Shown here: one piece after another, positions 18,861 through 28,841 of the stretch
Numbering within the stretch: position 1 is the stretch's first letter
Layout of the letters: every line of letters begins with the position of its first letter
NCBI GenBank assembly: GCA_015039365.1
Contig: WION01000521.1
Coordinates: forward strand, 1-37,180
DNA length: 37,180 nucleotides
From: Amanita rubescens
Lineage: Eukaryota; Basidiomycota; Agaricomycetes; Agaricales; Amanitaceae
Direction: 5' to 3'
Notes under the pieces: generated by a model
What the model was told of the DNA's origin: nothing
Database searches by the model: none
What the model saw: the letters and a program-made list of their open reading frames with translations, nothing else
Made by a program: the position numbers and the translations under genes

Positions 18861-20249
18861 TTAGATTAATCTTTTGTAGAATCAAGCCATGTTCGGACTT
18901 TCTCCTGGGTCTTTTCTGCCTTCATTGTACGTGCTTGACGCTGACCCTCCCTCGCATTGTGCATCCATAACCCCAAGATAATGTCAGCAATGTCAGGGGT
19001 CTGAGAGTCCGCAGCATGGGCTTCCTGCTTTTTCCTCTCTCGCCTGGCAGTCCGCGCATGACGATCAAGCTGCTGCTGGCGACGTTCCTGATCAACACCT
19101 GATACATCAACATGTGGCTCCCCGTCACTGCCGTCACCACCACCATCATTCTCGTCGTCGTCGTTAGCATCATCATCATAGTAAATATGCCTGGTGCGTT
19201 GTCGGGCCAAGTTCACAAATTGAGGCACCCCCCAGCTGTTGAGGGCAGCACAACCATAGGCGACGTCGAAGAGAAGAGGTGGTGGCCAGTCATCATGGTC
19301 CACATGTTGCCTCGCATCCGAGTTGTGAGGTGCCAGAATCCTGGTGCCAATATCAGGGGCATTGAAATGCTGAATCGTAAGGCGACGGTCTGCTAGCGAT
19401 GGATTGAAGCCCAGATGCCCGGCACTGGGTTGCATGACGAGGGCCACGTCGTTGACAGACATCGCGAAATTGGGGGTCTACGAATTAGTTCAACCACATG
19501 GAAGACAACTGGGCAAAATAACTAACTTGCAAAAAAGCGACCATAGAGGCCCCAAATGGCCTGTGTAGCGAAACTTGAAGCAGGATTCCGTTACGTGGAT
19601 CGTTGATGTCATTTAAGGGTGGATCCAAAACTTCATTCCTATGATTGGCGAGACCACACACGTACTGGGCCTGGAATGAGAACTGGGAGTGATTCAAATA
19701 TTCAGAACACACCTGGCTTCCCTTTGCGTGAGGAATGATATGACACGCCTGAAAGTTTGATGTCGCACCAGTCATCAGACAGGTTCCGTCGCGATCAGTC
19801 ACCCCCTGTGCGAAATCGGCCCGGCGAATGGAGATACTTGATGAATCTGAAGTCCTGTCGTCCATCGAAGCAGGGTCAAGCAGAAACGGATCTGACATTG
19901 AATGAGCATTGAGCATTGAGGGGTCCTTGGACGCCGAAATATGACTTGCCTTGTGAGTTGGGTATATAGTAATAAACACCAGCCTGCATATCAACCTCAG
20001 AATACGGGACCACTGGGCCAGCGGCGGACCGGAAGATGTGGCCTTCGGTGCCATAGATCGTAAACCCGACATACCGCAACCAGCTAAGAGGGTGCACTGA
20101 GAAGCGCTGACACGTCTCAACAGGAATGGATAGCGCATGCTGGTATTCACCATCGATTGGCATCTGGAGCTCAACCATGGCGGCCATCTTGGATGTTGAA
20201 ATGTTGGTGACGAGTCTGCGTCCGTGCCCATAGGCTCACGTGCCTCTCC
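18861..20249 (+). repeat. Segmental duplication unit B (about 1.4 kb)
   Basis: This is the direct-orientation partner of 14421-15706. It is longer than A mainly because it keeps the acidic linker and the first splice donor. Its left edge abuts the broken APH-fold kinase gene. Confidence 0.85.
18866..20187 (-). CDS. HNH-nuclease domain protein, copy B, about 404 aa
   Basis: Exon 1 is 20187-19950, exon 2 19891-19527 and exon 3 19477-18866. Intron 1 begins GCAAGT, a rare GC-AG intron; intron 2 is GTTAGT...CGTAG. Phases agree and the coding sum is 405 codons. A further 42-nt in-frame intron inside exon 2 (after HAKGSQ) is possible. Seen: RDGTCLMTG (113-121), ACHIIPHAKG (H130), NGILL and LHRPFG, the pattern of fungal HNH-domain proteins of the HNH_2 type. 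The N-terminal 80 residues form a separate conserved-looking domain. The C-terminal part has an Asp-rich linker followed by a highly charged coiled-coil-like stretch (QERRQQQLDRHARTARRERKK). The family is multi-copy in mushrooms and has no proven role; it is predicted to be a DNA-cleaving or DNA-binding protein. Confidence 0.8.
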
Positions 20250-20593
20250 GATACTAAGTCTACGAAATATGCAAGAGGTGCAAAAGGTGTGTGACGCAAC
20301 GCTGACCTGTCCATTTTCTCGAAATGGTTTTACTGATCCTTGTTGCTCGCATACCCGGACAGTTCTGAATATCCTGGATGGCAGTTCAAGAAGACTTCGT
20401 GATCGGATGCTATAGCGCTTTGGCATGGCCTCAGTCCAGCTGCCTTGGTGTAAACTAAGTCTCATCGCTTGTATGTCTCCCTGAGATATCTACCACAGAG
20501 TTCTAACCCAATGCAGAGTATAACCCTGCTACTTTGACGAGCCTGAGAAGTTCAAGCCATCCTGATGGAACAAAGTTAACATTGACTCGGACG
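20188..20593. other. Gap upstream of HNH copy B
   Basis: A minus-strand frame continues from the HNH region up to 20465, but it is out of frame with HNH exon 1, so it is probably a shadow. This interval should hold the HNH B promoter. I see nothing else that I can name. Confidence 0.35.
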
Positions 20594-20921
20594 TTTTTTC
20601 TGCCTTTAGCATCGGCGAGTGTTCACGGCTCTATCATTGTGTTTTATGTCTGATGCCTATGCATCGGTTAGGCCAACGGGCGTGTATATAGTAGGCCGAA
20701 GGTTTGCCACCGTGGAAGGGGTATCGTTCTTGAGTGTCCTGTTACGTGACTGGAGAGTCGAATCGATGCTCTCCGGCGGGGAAACGATCCAATCATGGAT
20801 GGAGCGAGTTTTCCAGGGATATGCAAGTTTTACGCTTGGTATAAGTGATGTCCCGGTGAAGTTATCCAGCGTTCAAACGGTGTTCGGTATTTTGAGCACT
20901 CTGCCAGTTGTCTTGTCGTGA
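20594..20921 (+). pseudogene. Cytochrome P450 C-terminal remnant
   Basis: FSAFSIGEC near 20595-20625 resembles a damaged haem-binding loop (FSxGxRxCxG). After an apparent intron ending TATATAG, the frame continues GRRFATVEGVSFLSVLLRDW ... TLGISDVPVKL, the typical helix L and C-terminal strands of basidiomycete P450s. The normal Arg of the haem loop is missing and extra residues separate FSIG from GRRFA. No upstream P450 domain (I-helix, ExxR) is present. It is a relic of about 100 residues; the family cannot be assigned. Confidence 0.6.
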
Positions 20922-21315
20922 TGAAGTCCATTGACCTCATTCCAAACGTATAGGTAGCTCTAAGCCTTAATACTAGAATTCAGAATCATCCAGTCCACGG
21001 CAAACTTTACAGGCGTCTATTGAGGGTGAGAAAAGCATTGTGCACCGCTGTAATCTTCGCACAAGCCATATTTCAAGTCAAAGATACAAGTTGCCGCATG
21101 TTCGATCCACGTTTTCGTTCTGCAATCGTCCTCTCCTTTCTTGTGTCCCTCCTAAAACCACTCCTTTTCGGTGTGGTACAGCACAAAACTGTTAATGCTG
21201 ATGTGGATCAATTCCTTTTACATAAGTACGTAATGGTCACCACCAGATATCCATGAAACTCCAACCAGTCACACGAATATGGGACCTAAATAGACAAAAT
21301 CATCCGATCATTGCA
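20922..21315. other. Gap without a supported gene
   Basis: A 78-codon frame at 21020-21256 has no motif. The 3' end of the minus-strand APH-fold kinase lies here. Confidence 0.4.
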
Positions 21316-22128
21316 CTACCTCGGCTCGCCCTCGAGGATCTTGTCAAAGATCTTGTTATATAAAAGACCAACTGGGGATGGAACGCCAGTGACGTTGCGC
21401 AGGGCCGTCCGCCATCCACCGTGATAAGCACCTCTGTCCATAAGCGCCGCTTCCCAATAATCTGGGTACAGTCCAAAAGTATCCCAGTCGACGATCGCCG
21501 AGATTGTACCTCCTCGAACAAGAATGTTGCGGGAACTCAAGTCGCCGTGAGCGGGGACGATGGAATAGAATTGGATGTCAGGCAGAGGTTCATAAAGCCC
21601 CGACCGGGATAGCCAGTAATTATGAAATTCCTCGATAGACCGAAAGGCCTCTGCAGGTATGACGTCGGCACTTTCTTCCCAGTACTGTGGCGTGAAAAAA
21701 TCATTCCTGTAAGGATGACCTTTCCGATCACCCAATACCTGAATGGGCAAAGGAAGGTGGCGTATTTGCTGGACGATGTCGGCCAGCTGTATAGCGATGC
21801 TTTGTAACTGTTCCGGCGTCAAGTCAGATGCAGCTTGCGCGAGTTGCTTCCCACCGACACATTCCATCACAAGGTGGCCCACGCCATCTTGCTCGAAGGC
21901 CATTAACACTCGGGGAACAGGAATAGACGTATTCTGTCGGATGTACAGGAAATTTTGGGCCTCCTCGAGCAGGTAATTAACATCGTGTTTCACACATCGA
22001 CCATCTCGAAGATCGTGAAAGGTTGCAAAAGGCTTACAAGAAGCTACTTTCGCCCATTCCAACCGTTCTAAGATCTGGCTGATGGAATCTTTGCTAGGGT
22101 TGAATATGGAGTCATGTTCGTATGTCAC
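21316..22128 (-). CDS. Aminoglycoside phosphotransferase (APH)-fold kinase, 270 aa
   Basis: A single uninterrupted exon runs from ATG 22128 to the stop at 21316. The N-lobe has EEAQNFLYIRQNTSIPVPRVL and the hinge-like HLVMECVGG. The C-lobe has HGDLSSRN (194-201), the catalytic loop, and DWD (214-216), the metal-binding motif, followed by PDYWEAALM. These are the standard marks of fungal APH-family proteins (PF01636 type), which phosphorylate small molecules; the natural substrate in fungi is unknown and antibiotic resistance should not be assumed. The length is normal for a compact member. It is related to the truncated gene at 18376-18860, which lies 2.5 kb away on the same strand, so a local kinase cluster may once have existed. 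Confidence 0.88.
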   Translation of the reverse strand: MTYEHDSIFNPSKDSISQILERLEWAKVASCKPFATFHDLRDGRCVKHDVNYLLEEAQNFLYIRQNTSIPVPRVLMAFEQDGVGHLVMECVGGKQLAQAASDLTPEQLQSIAIQLADIVQQIRHLPLPIQVLGDRKGHPYRNDFFTPQYWEESADVIPAEAFRSIEEFHNYWLSRSGLYEPLPDIQFYSIVPAHGDLSSRNILVRGGTISAIVDWDTFGLYPDYWEAALMDRGAYHGGWRTALRNVTGVPSPVGLLYNKIFDKILEGEPR

Positions 22129-22427
22129 TTCTGCGGATTTGTATCAATCTTTGTCCATCTTCAAGACGATCGGACGTACAGACCTTTGGAGGCATTTGGA
22201 GAGGTGAGAACAGCTGGCGGCATGGCAGTAGAATACCAATCAAGCTGCAGGCTTTGCTCGCAATGCCAACTTATGGCGCGATTAAATACGTGAAACAGCT
22301 CATGCCTGTGGGAGAGATATAACAAGAAGGGGATATATTTGGGAAGAATCAGATTGCGCCACATTTGGCAGGAGGTCGATCAAGCTGTCGTTCATCATCA
22401 TCCATCTCCAGGCTAGCCCCAAGCCTC

Positions 22428-22934
22428 ATGGACGAACACATCCTCAACATGGGCATCCCTGCTGGTCGCGTAAGGCCCATTGATATAGATCACTTATACC
22501 CGGAGAAAGATGGGGACCTCATGGTTGAACTCATCGTCACCGCATCGTCCTCATCGAAGACCCCTCGAGATAGCCATTGGATGCTCGCTTGGGAATTAGG
22601 CCGGGCGGGCCCCAAGACCGTCGTTCATCGACGTGTGAACGTGGTCAGGGAGGTTAACGTACCTCATCTTACAAACTGGGGCGCCTTAACCAAAACTGCG
22701 TCCGCAAACACGATAATTCGCTATCACTCGATCGCATTGAAGGAGATGACTCGCGCACAGCGCGTTGAGCTAGAGGTTATCGGTAACAACACTCCAGTCA
22801 GGAAGCCAGATGGTAACTGGAACTGCCAAGATTGGGTGATTACGGTGTTGAAAGCAGCGGAGGTCGCGGGTTTGGTAACGAGGGAAGAGTGGGCAGCGGC
22901 GGTGGCGGTGGCCGAAACAATAACATTCTCCTAA
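22428..22934 (+). CDS. Small conserved-looking fungal protein, DUF6914-like
   Basis: An open frame of about 169 codons from ATG 22428 (MDEHILNMGIPAG...) to TAA 22934; the frame is open further upstream but lacks an ATG. Seen: HWMLAWELGR near residue 55, then a C-terminal block ending WNCQDWVITVLKAAEVAGLV and REEW. The His-then-NCQDW layout recalls fungal proteins of the DUF6914 type, which have an NlpC/P60-like look with a possible Cys/His pair. I assign this from memory of the motif and with limited certainty. It starts 300 bp from, and is divergent from, the APH-fold kinase gene. Confidence 0.6.
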   Translation: MDEHILNMGIPAGRVRPIDIDHLYPEKDGDLMVELIVTASSSSKTPRDSHWMLAWELGRAGPKTVVHRRVNVVREVNVPHLTNWGALTKTASANTIIRYHSIALKEMTRAQRVELEVIGNNTPVRKPDGNWNCQDWVITVLKAAEVAGLVTREEWAAAVAVAETITFS

Positions 22935-23007
22935 TTACGAGTCGGACTCACTTATCGCCGAGGATACAACCGTCTTGTGAAAATTAACACTATTACGGTA
23001 CGTCGTT

Positions 23008-26000
23008 TCAACAACGGGAATCAGTGTTAAACAAAGCGACTTCCTTCCAGCGTTCAAACTTTTGTATGACAGTAGATGTTATCTGTCGTTTCATTGTACG
23101 AGCTACGACAGTAAATGTTTCCTGAGGGACCTAGAGCGACATTAAATAGTGTTTCTTTTCGAAATTTGTACATAGATCTTACGAAGGGAGCATTCACATC
23201 TCTTTGCATAGTTAAGATTGCAGCTTCTTGGCAAAGAGCGGTCATTTCTGCTCCAGAACAGCCTTCGGACTGTAAAGCGATCGTTGTTGGTTCGAGATCA
23301 GGGTGCAAATGTAAATGGAGCTCACCAGTCTTGCTATCTCGACGATGTCGATGTTTGGATCAACAGCCATATTTCTCATGCGAATTCTTAAAATCTCTTC
23401 CCTCCCTGCTTGGTCTGGCGGTCCAACATACAACGCACGATCAAATCGACCTGGCCGCATGAGCGCTGAATCCTGTACGAATTGTTTTCAATCTGTTCGC
23501 TGCGCTTCGGTGGAGACCCACGTACGATAATTTCAGGCCTATTCGTCGCCGCAATTATGGTCACGCCCTGTAGCTCTTGTACACCATCCATCTCGTTAAG
23601 AAGACTTGTTATGACTCCTTCGTGAGCAGAATTGTCACCGTCTGTCGTACGAGATGACGCAAGAGAGTCAATTTCATCCTGCACAGCAAATTCATCAGAC
23701 GAGGAAGTTGTGGTCATGGAGCATATACTCACAAAGAATATAATGGAAGGCGAAGAAGCCTTGGCTTTTCTGAATATTTCTCTCACAGCCCTCTCCGATT
23801 CTCCTACAAACTTATTGAGCAACTGTGATCGAACAAATCGTTCAGCTCATCGAAACGACAAGGTAGATTAGGGGGCGCACCTCGGGTCCTTTCACTGCGA
23901 GGAAATTCAGGCCGCTCTCACACGCGCATGCGCGCGCCAATATTGTTTTACTACATCCAGGGGGACCATAGAGAAGCACGCCTTTGGGAGGTTTAACACC
24001 AAGCCTCCTGAAGGCTTCAGGGTGCAACAGAGGCCACTCCACAGTCTCGCGCAGTTTTTTAATTACGTGAGCCTGTCCACCAATATCGGCATATCTGATC
24101 GGAGGTAACTCTGCAAAGAGCGATCGAAGGGCAGAAGGCCGAACAGAAGGTAAGGAAGCAGAAAGGTCAGCGAGAGTAAGCGTGAGAGTGACGTCCGACG
24201 ATCGCGAGTCAAAAGTACTAGAGTGTGACTCAGATGCCAACCAGCGTTTGATGGCGATCGTTCCTGCTTCACGTACGAGGGCACTCAAATCGGCACCAAC
24301 GTACCCGTGTGCGCGAGATGAGAATGCGCGGAGTTCATCTTGAGAGATGTTGTGAGGTGTTTTGGAAAGGAGGACGTTAAGGATGTCGAGACGCTCGTCT
24401 GCATCGGGAACACCTGTTGAGCGTAATCAGCGAATATCCTTTAGAACTTTGCTCTGGTTTACCTATTTCGATTTCCTTGTCGAACCTTCCTGGTCTTCTC
24501 AGCGCAGGGTCAATAGCATTTGGCCTATTGGTCGTTCCGATAACCACTACTCTTCCTTTCCTGTCGTTCCTCCGCCTTGGCTGGCCCTCATCCTCTTCGC
24601 TTTCAGGAGAAGTATCCTCATCCTCCAACCTATCTCCATCGTTGAGGCCATCTCCGCTGTCCATCCCATCCAGAATTGTAAGCAATGTTGCCACCACCCG
24701 TCTTTCAACTTCCCCTCCTCCACCAGCGCTACCGCCTCCGTCCCCGCCTGCGCCTAAACCAACTCCACCTTCATCCCTCCTCGGCGCTAATGCGTCTACC
24801 TCATCCAAAATAACTATACAAGGGCTTCTTCGTCGTGCTTCCCGAAACACGGCACGCAATTTAGATTCAGTCTCACCGTGGTACGCGGAGGAAAGCTCTG
24901 GGCCGTTTATGACGAGGACAGACGATCGCGTGGATGCAGCGATGGCACGCGCAAGATGTGTTTTGCCCGTGCCAGGTGGACCGTGCAGAAGGATACCTCG
25001 TGGGGGTTTCAAACCTACGACAATCAAATGATACAGAAAGGTCCAGTACCGGAAATTGAAAAAAGCGTACCGAAATGCTGAAATAGATCTGGTCGTGTTA
25101 AGGGTAGCTCTATCAAATTTCGGATCTCCTGAATTTGCTTGTGCAGTCCACCAACGGATGCATATGCATCGGACTCGGAGCGATGTGGTAGGCTTTCAAC
25201 ATCTGGCTAGGAAACATAAGCAAAGGGTTTTTTTTATTAAGAGGCTGAATATTTACTCTATGTCCTTGATGATGTGCTTGCGCTGCAGAGGTACGAATCG
25301 ATTTCGACTTGGCAGGGACAATTGATACTGCTGTATCCCAATCGACGAGCCATATGTCGGGTCTTCCGCGCCTCCGCGGTTGTGAGGATGAATCATCAAT
25401 TGCTAATTCGTCCATTTCTTGTGCAAGGCGATCATCGGCTGGAGGTGTAACAGCTTTATCTTGATCATTCTCAGCTTGATTTCGCCCCATTGGCAATAAC
25501 GAAGAGATGGAAAAGCGCCGATGAGCTCCTTCGTATGATACACACACGATTTGCGAAGCAGTTATGTACTTTAGATCGACTGCGAAAATCAATAAAATCC
25601 GGGTTTCCTGAATTTGAGTGGCATACCGAGCACCTCGCGAAGTAGTAGATTTAGCCAGTCCTTATGCTTCTTGCCATTTTCAATAGAGTTGGTGGCACTG
25701 GAGATCCATGACGCGGTTTTCGATTCGACATTTATGATTTCTTTTAGCCGGACGACGCTAGCCTGCTTGCTTGATGAGAACGAAGGTATTCCTGGCGGCA
25801 ATTTTGGCATAGCTGGACAGTAAGTGGGTATATGCGAGCATATTGTCCAACAGCAAGCCGAGCGGTCGATAGGATGGAGATATCAGCTTGAATGCCTTCG
25901 CATATGGGACATAAGACCACTTCAGAACGATTTCGTTTTGTAACGTACAGTCATGAGGTATGCGTAGGGAAGGCCATGCGATTCCAATTGCAAAGTCCTG

Positions 26001-26226
26001 CAAGAAGCTGTATTGTTCAACGCCACTTTCTCAGGAGGGGATGTTCAACTAACCTGTATTTGCTCCGAGCTCGCGCTGTTAAGGATGACCACAACGTCTC
26101 CAGTTGCAATCTTTGCGTTTTTAGGATGTCTGGATTGAAAAGAATACGTCTTGCTGTTCGAAAGCTGTCTGCCGAAGCAGTCTCAGATTCTTCGACCCGG
26201 AACTTTTTAGTATGAATGGTTGTCAT
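23008..26226 (-). CDS. AFG2: AFG2/DRG1-type AAA+ ATPase (60S ribosome maturation)
   Basis: A minus-strand gene of about nine exons. The N-domain is read from [18 protein letters not shown] sequence (26226-25600). D1 has [22 protein letters not shown] and [10 protein letters not shown]2 has GPPGCSKT (the Cys-Ser variant typical of AFG2), DEIDSL after a split exon, ATNRPE and MRPGRFDRA. The C-terminus GCSGAEM...LCQEAA then [16 protein letters not shown] ends at TGA 23008. In yeast, Afg2/Drg1 releases Rlp24 from cytoplasmic pre-60S particles using D2 ATPase activity. A low-complexity Gly/Ser/Glu insert lies between Walker B and the SRH of D1. One base appears to be missing near 26101-26108 (CAACT where CAAACT would keep frame). 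The gene is divergent from PIG-T, with 111 bp between start codons. Confidence 0.9.
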
Positions 26227-26337
26227 TTTTTTTGTGGAGAAAACATGGAATGAACAGAAAAGATTCGACTAGAAAAGGAAAGCATTTCCCACAGCGTTAA
26301 ATAGGCAATAATTCTCAGAACAGGCCGCTCACGCCAA
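26227..26337. promoter_or_regulatory. Shared divergent promoter, AFG2 / PIG-T
   Basis: Only 111 bp separate the two start codons, so both 5' UTRs and promoters must lie here or overlap the genes. It contains T-rich (TTTTTTTTGTGG) and A-rich stretches and no obvious TATA box. Both neighbours are housekeeping genes, which would suit a constitutive bidirectional promoter. Confidence 0.55.
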
Positions 26338-28290
26338 ATGCAGCACGGCTGGAAACGTCAAGTTCTCTTTGCCTTTGCCTTCTTTGCCTCGCTTGTCGCA
26401 GGTAATAGCGAGACTGAACAATTCGATGAAGAACTTGTCCTGAAACCACTTAGAGATGGGAAAGTCGCCGCGACTTTCACATTTTCCACGCTTTTGAAGG
26501 GCGCGTCTCCAAGGGATCCCTCTACGCTTGACTTGGACGACGAATGTAATGTAATCACTCCTTGCATTCAGCTACTGGTACTGACTTGGGATCATTCTAT
26601 TCATAGCTCAACATTATACTCTATTCCCTCTTCCATTGGGTCAAATACTTCGTGAATATGCAGTGACAGAGCTTCACCTATCACTAAATGCTGGGCGTTG
26701 GAATTACGACAGATGGGGATACCCAGAACAGCCCGGAGTTGGGACGGGCGCTGAGCTGTGGGCTTGGATGGGCACCGACTCGGAAGCCTCGTAAGTAATC
26801 CCCATGTTTTCGGTTCCGCTCGACGTATTAAGTTACTTGCGCCTAGCGTCGATGCGAGGTGGAGCGGCCTGAGGAATGCCCTTGCAGGTCTATTCTGCGC
26901 GTCCTTAGGTTCACTTGATGAACAACACACCACCTCTCCCGCGCTGTCCTTCCAGCCGCTCGGTTCCTTGCCCGACTTCACGACTCATAATAAAACTCCA
27001 TATTATGCTCTCAGGCACGCCAGCCTGCCTTATGAACATGTCTGTACCGAAAATTTAACCCCCTTCTTGAAACTCCTGCCTTGCAAATCCTATTCTGGAC
27101 TCGCCTCGCTTTTGAACCCCCACCGCGTATTCGACGCCGACTGGCATGGAATGGGTGTCCACGTCTTGTGGACACCAGAGGAAGGCGTTCAAGTCAAGTT
27201 AACTTCGAGGCTGTTATGGACCCATTGCGACTTTCGCTGAGTAGCCGACGAAGTTAGTGTTCTTGACACTTTGATGAATCACTCTTGACGTTCCTCTTAT
27301 TAGATTGGAGTCTTCAAAGTCTTTTTGGCCGTGAAATTAAGCAGCAATGCCCCATCGCACACACGAGTCAAATACGCATTCAATTGCCTGATGCGATGTA
27401 CTCTTTACAACCAGATCCTCACATGATAAAGGAAGATGAAGCAGAGTATGATTTAAACCATGGTACGCATCTTTTACACTCAGTACTTCTTTACCGACCA
27501 TTCTGCGTCGCACTTCCCCTAAATGTTGGATTGCACTGGCAGAGGACTTTCAGTATCGTATGTTTGTGTCGTTCATATTATCATGCTATTCTAACTCCAT
27601 TTTTTCCAGCGTCAATCGACGTTATTCGAAAAACATCACCTTTGCCCATCTCAGTCGATCGCACTCTCAAGGGCACAAGTCAAGCAGCCGGCCACCTCTC
27701 CCTGACCGTCAGCAATCGACTTCCGAATACTGATTTGAAAGTGATCTATCTCGAAACCATGCCGTGGTATCTACAATTTTATCTACACACGATGCACTCC
27801 GAGGTTCTCCGAGATACCAGTTTCGAGGCATCTGGGCCGAAGAGTTTTTCCTCGTTGATCAATTACATACCAAGCATTCCCACTCGCGCCCTACCACATT
27901 GCAAGCGCTTTGAGGATACCCGCCAACTCGACGTTGAATCTAAAGATGGATGTCACGAAATCATTCTTGCGGTATACAGAGTACCCGCCTGATGCGCAAA
28001 GGGGGTGGGATCTACCACCCGCAGTCTTCACCGTTCTCGACTACGAAGGGGAGAACGACTCGCCCGGCCAGGAGCGAGATCCCTCCCAGATCCCTGGACG
28101 ATGGAAAATCTACACGAGGCCACTTTTGGTCGATTTGGCAACGCCCGACTTCAGTATGCCTTATAATGTGATCATTTTCACATGCTCGCTTATTGCGTTT
28201 CTGTTTGGGACGATTTTCAATCTATTGACGAGGAAGTTTGTGGTAGTGGAGCTTGGCGAAGGTGGAGCTGACAAGGATAAAAAAGAGTAA
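26338..28290 (+). CDS. GPI16: GPI transamidase subunit PIG-T / Gpi16
   Basis: Exons about 26338-26545, 26607-26790, 26847-27252, 27304-27462, a 15-nt microexon 27543-27557, and 27610-28290. Seen: an N-terminal signal peptide (VLFAFAFFASLVAG), then EELVLKPLRDGKVAATFTF, the conserved HYTLFP...REY...ELHLSLN block, WNYDRWGYP, the CTENLTPFLKLLPCK block, LFGR..QQCPIA, RIPANSTLNL, TEYPPDAQRG, and a single C-terminal membrane helix (YNVIIFTCSLIAFLFGTIF). PIG-T holds the GPI8 catalytic subunit in the ER transamidase that attaches GPI anchors. Three single-base losses (near 27203, 27878 and 27908) break the frame as given; with them restored the gene is 552 codons including the stop. All three sit in short homopolymers. 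Confidence 0.9.
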
Positions 28291-28841
28291 GAACGTTCAA
28301 GGAGTTACTGTGAAATATAACTAGTAACGTGTTACATTAGCCAGTAATCTCATATTTTCCTGAAACATATCGCAGATGGTTGATCTCAGGCATGTCGCAA
28401 CGCGTCGCATTGGAACCTTGCAATGGTCTCGTCGTCGTGGTGACCACATTAATCACCGCTTCTGCTTGCAAAAATAACAATTAGGAGTTCCGTTGGAGGC
28501 TGATCCTTCCCACAATTTTCGGGGTCGCGGAGCGGTCGTCGGGACTCGACGGGACGAGCACGTCATACGGAACAGTCGACAACCGCGAAAGTAAAGAGCG
28601 ATTCTTCATCTATGGAATCCAGTGCTGAAACATGCTCGTTCTGCTTGACACAGTGTGCTGAATCCCATACGCTAACTTACTCTTACGACAATGCGGGGCG
28701 AACGCTTGATGAGCCTAGCCCCTCACGGACAATAGTCCAACCCCATACGTGAGTCTTTTTTTCCTTACCTTTATACTGAAAATATATACATGATTAGCGG
28801 ATGAAACCGTTTGTAAAGACGTTGGCTCCTTCCTTGTCGAT
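28291..28841. other. Intergenic, promoter of the first MFS gene
   Basis: I see no open frame of note. The stretch holds the PIG-T 3' end on the left and must contain the promoter of the MFS gene that starts at 28842. Confidence 0.45.

Noticed and set aside
14421..20249. Interpreting the two HNH segments as the arms of one larger transposon
   Set aside because: They are in direct, not inverted, orientation, and no short duplication flanks the outer edges.
24417..25031. 204-codon Ser/Pro-rich plus-strand frame
   Set aside because: It is antisense to the D1 AAA+ domain of AFG2, whose Walker motifs are unmistakable.
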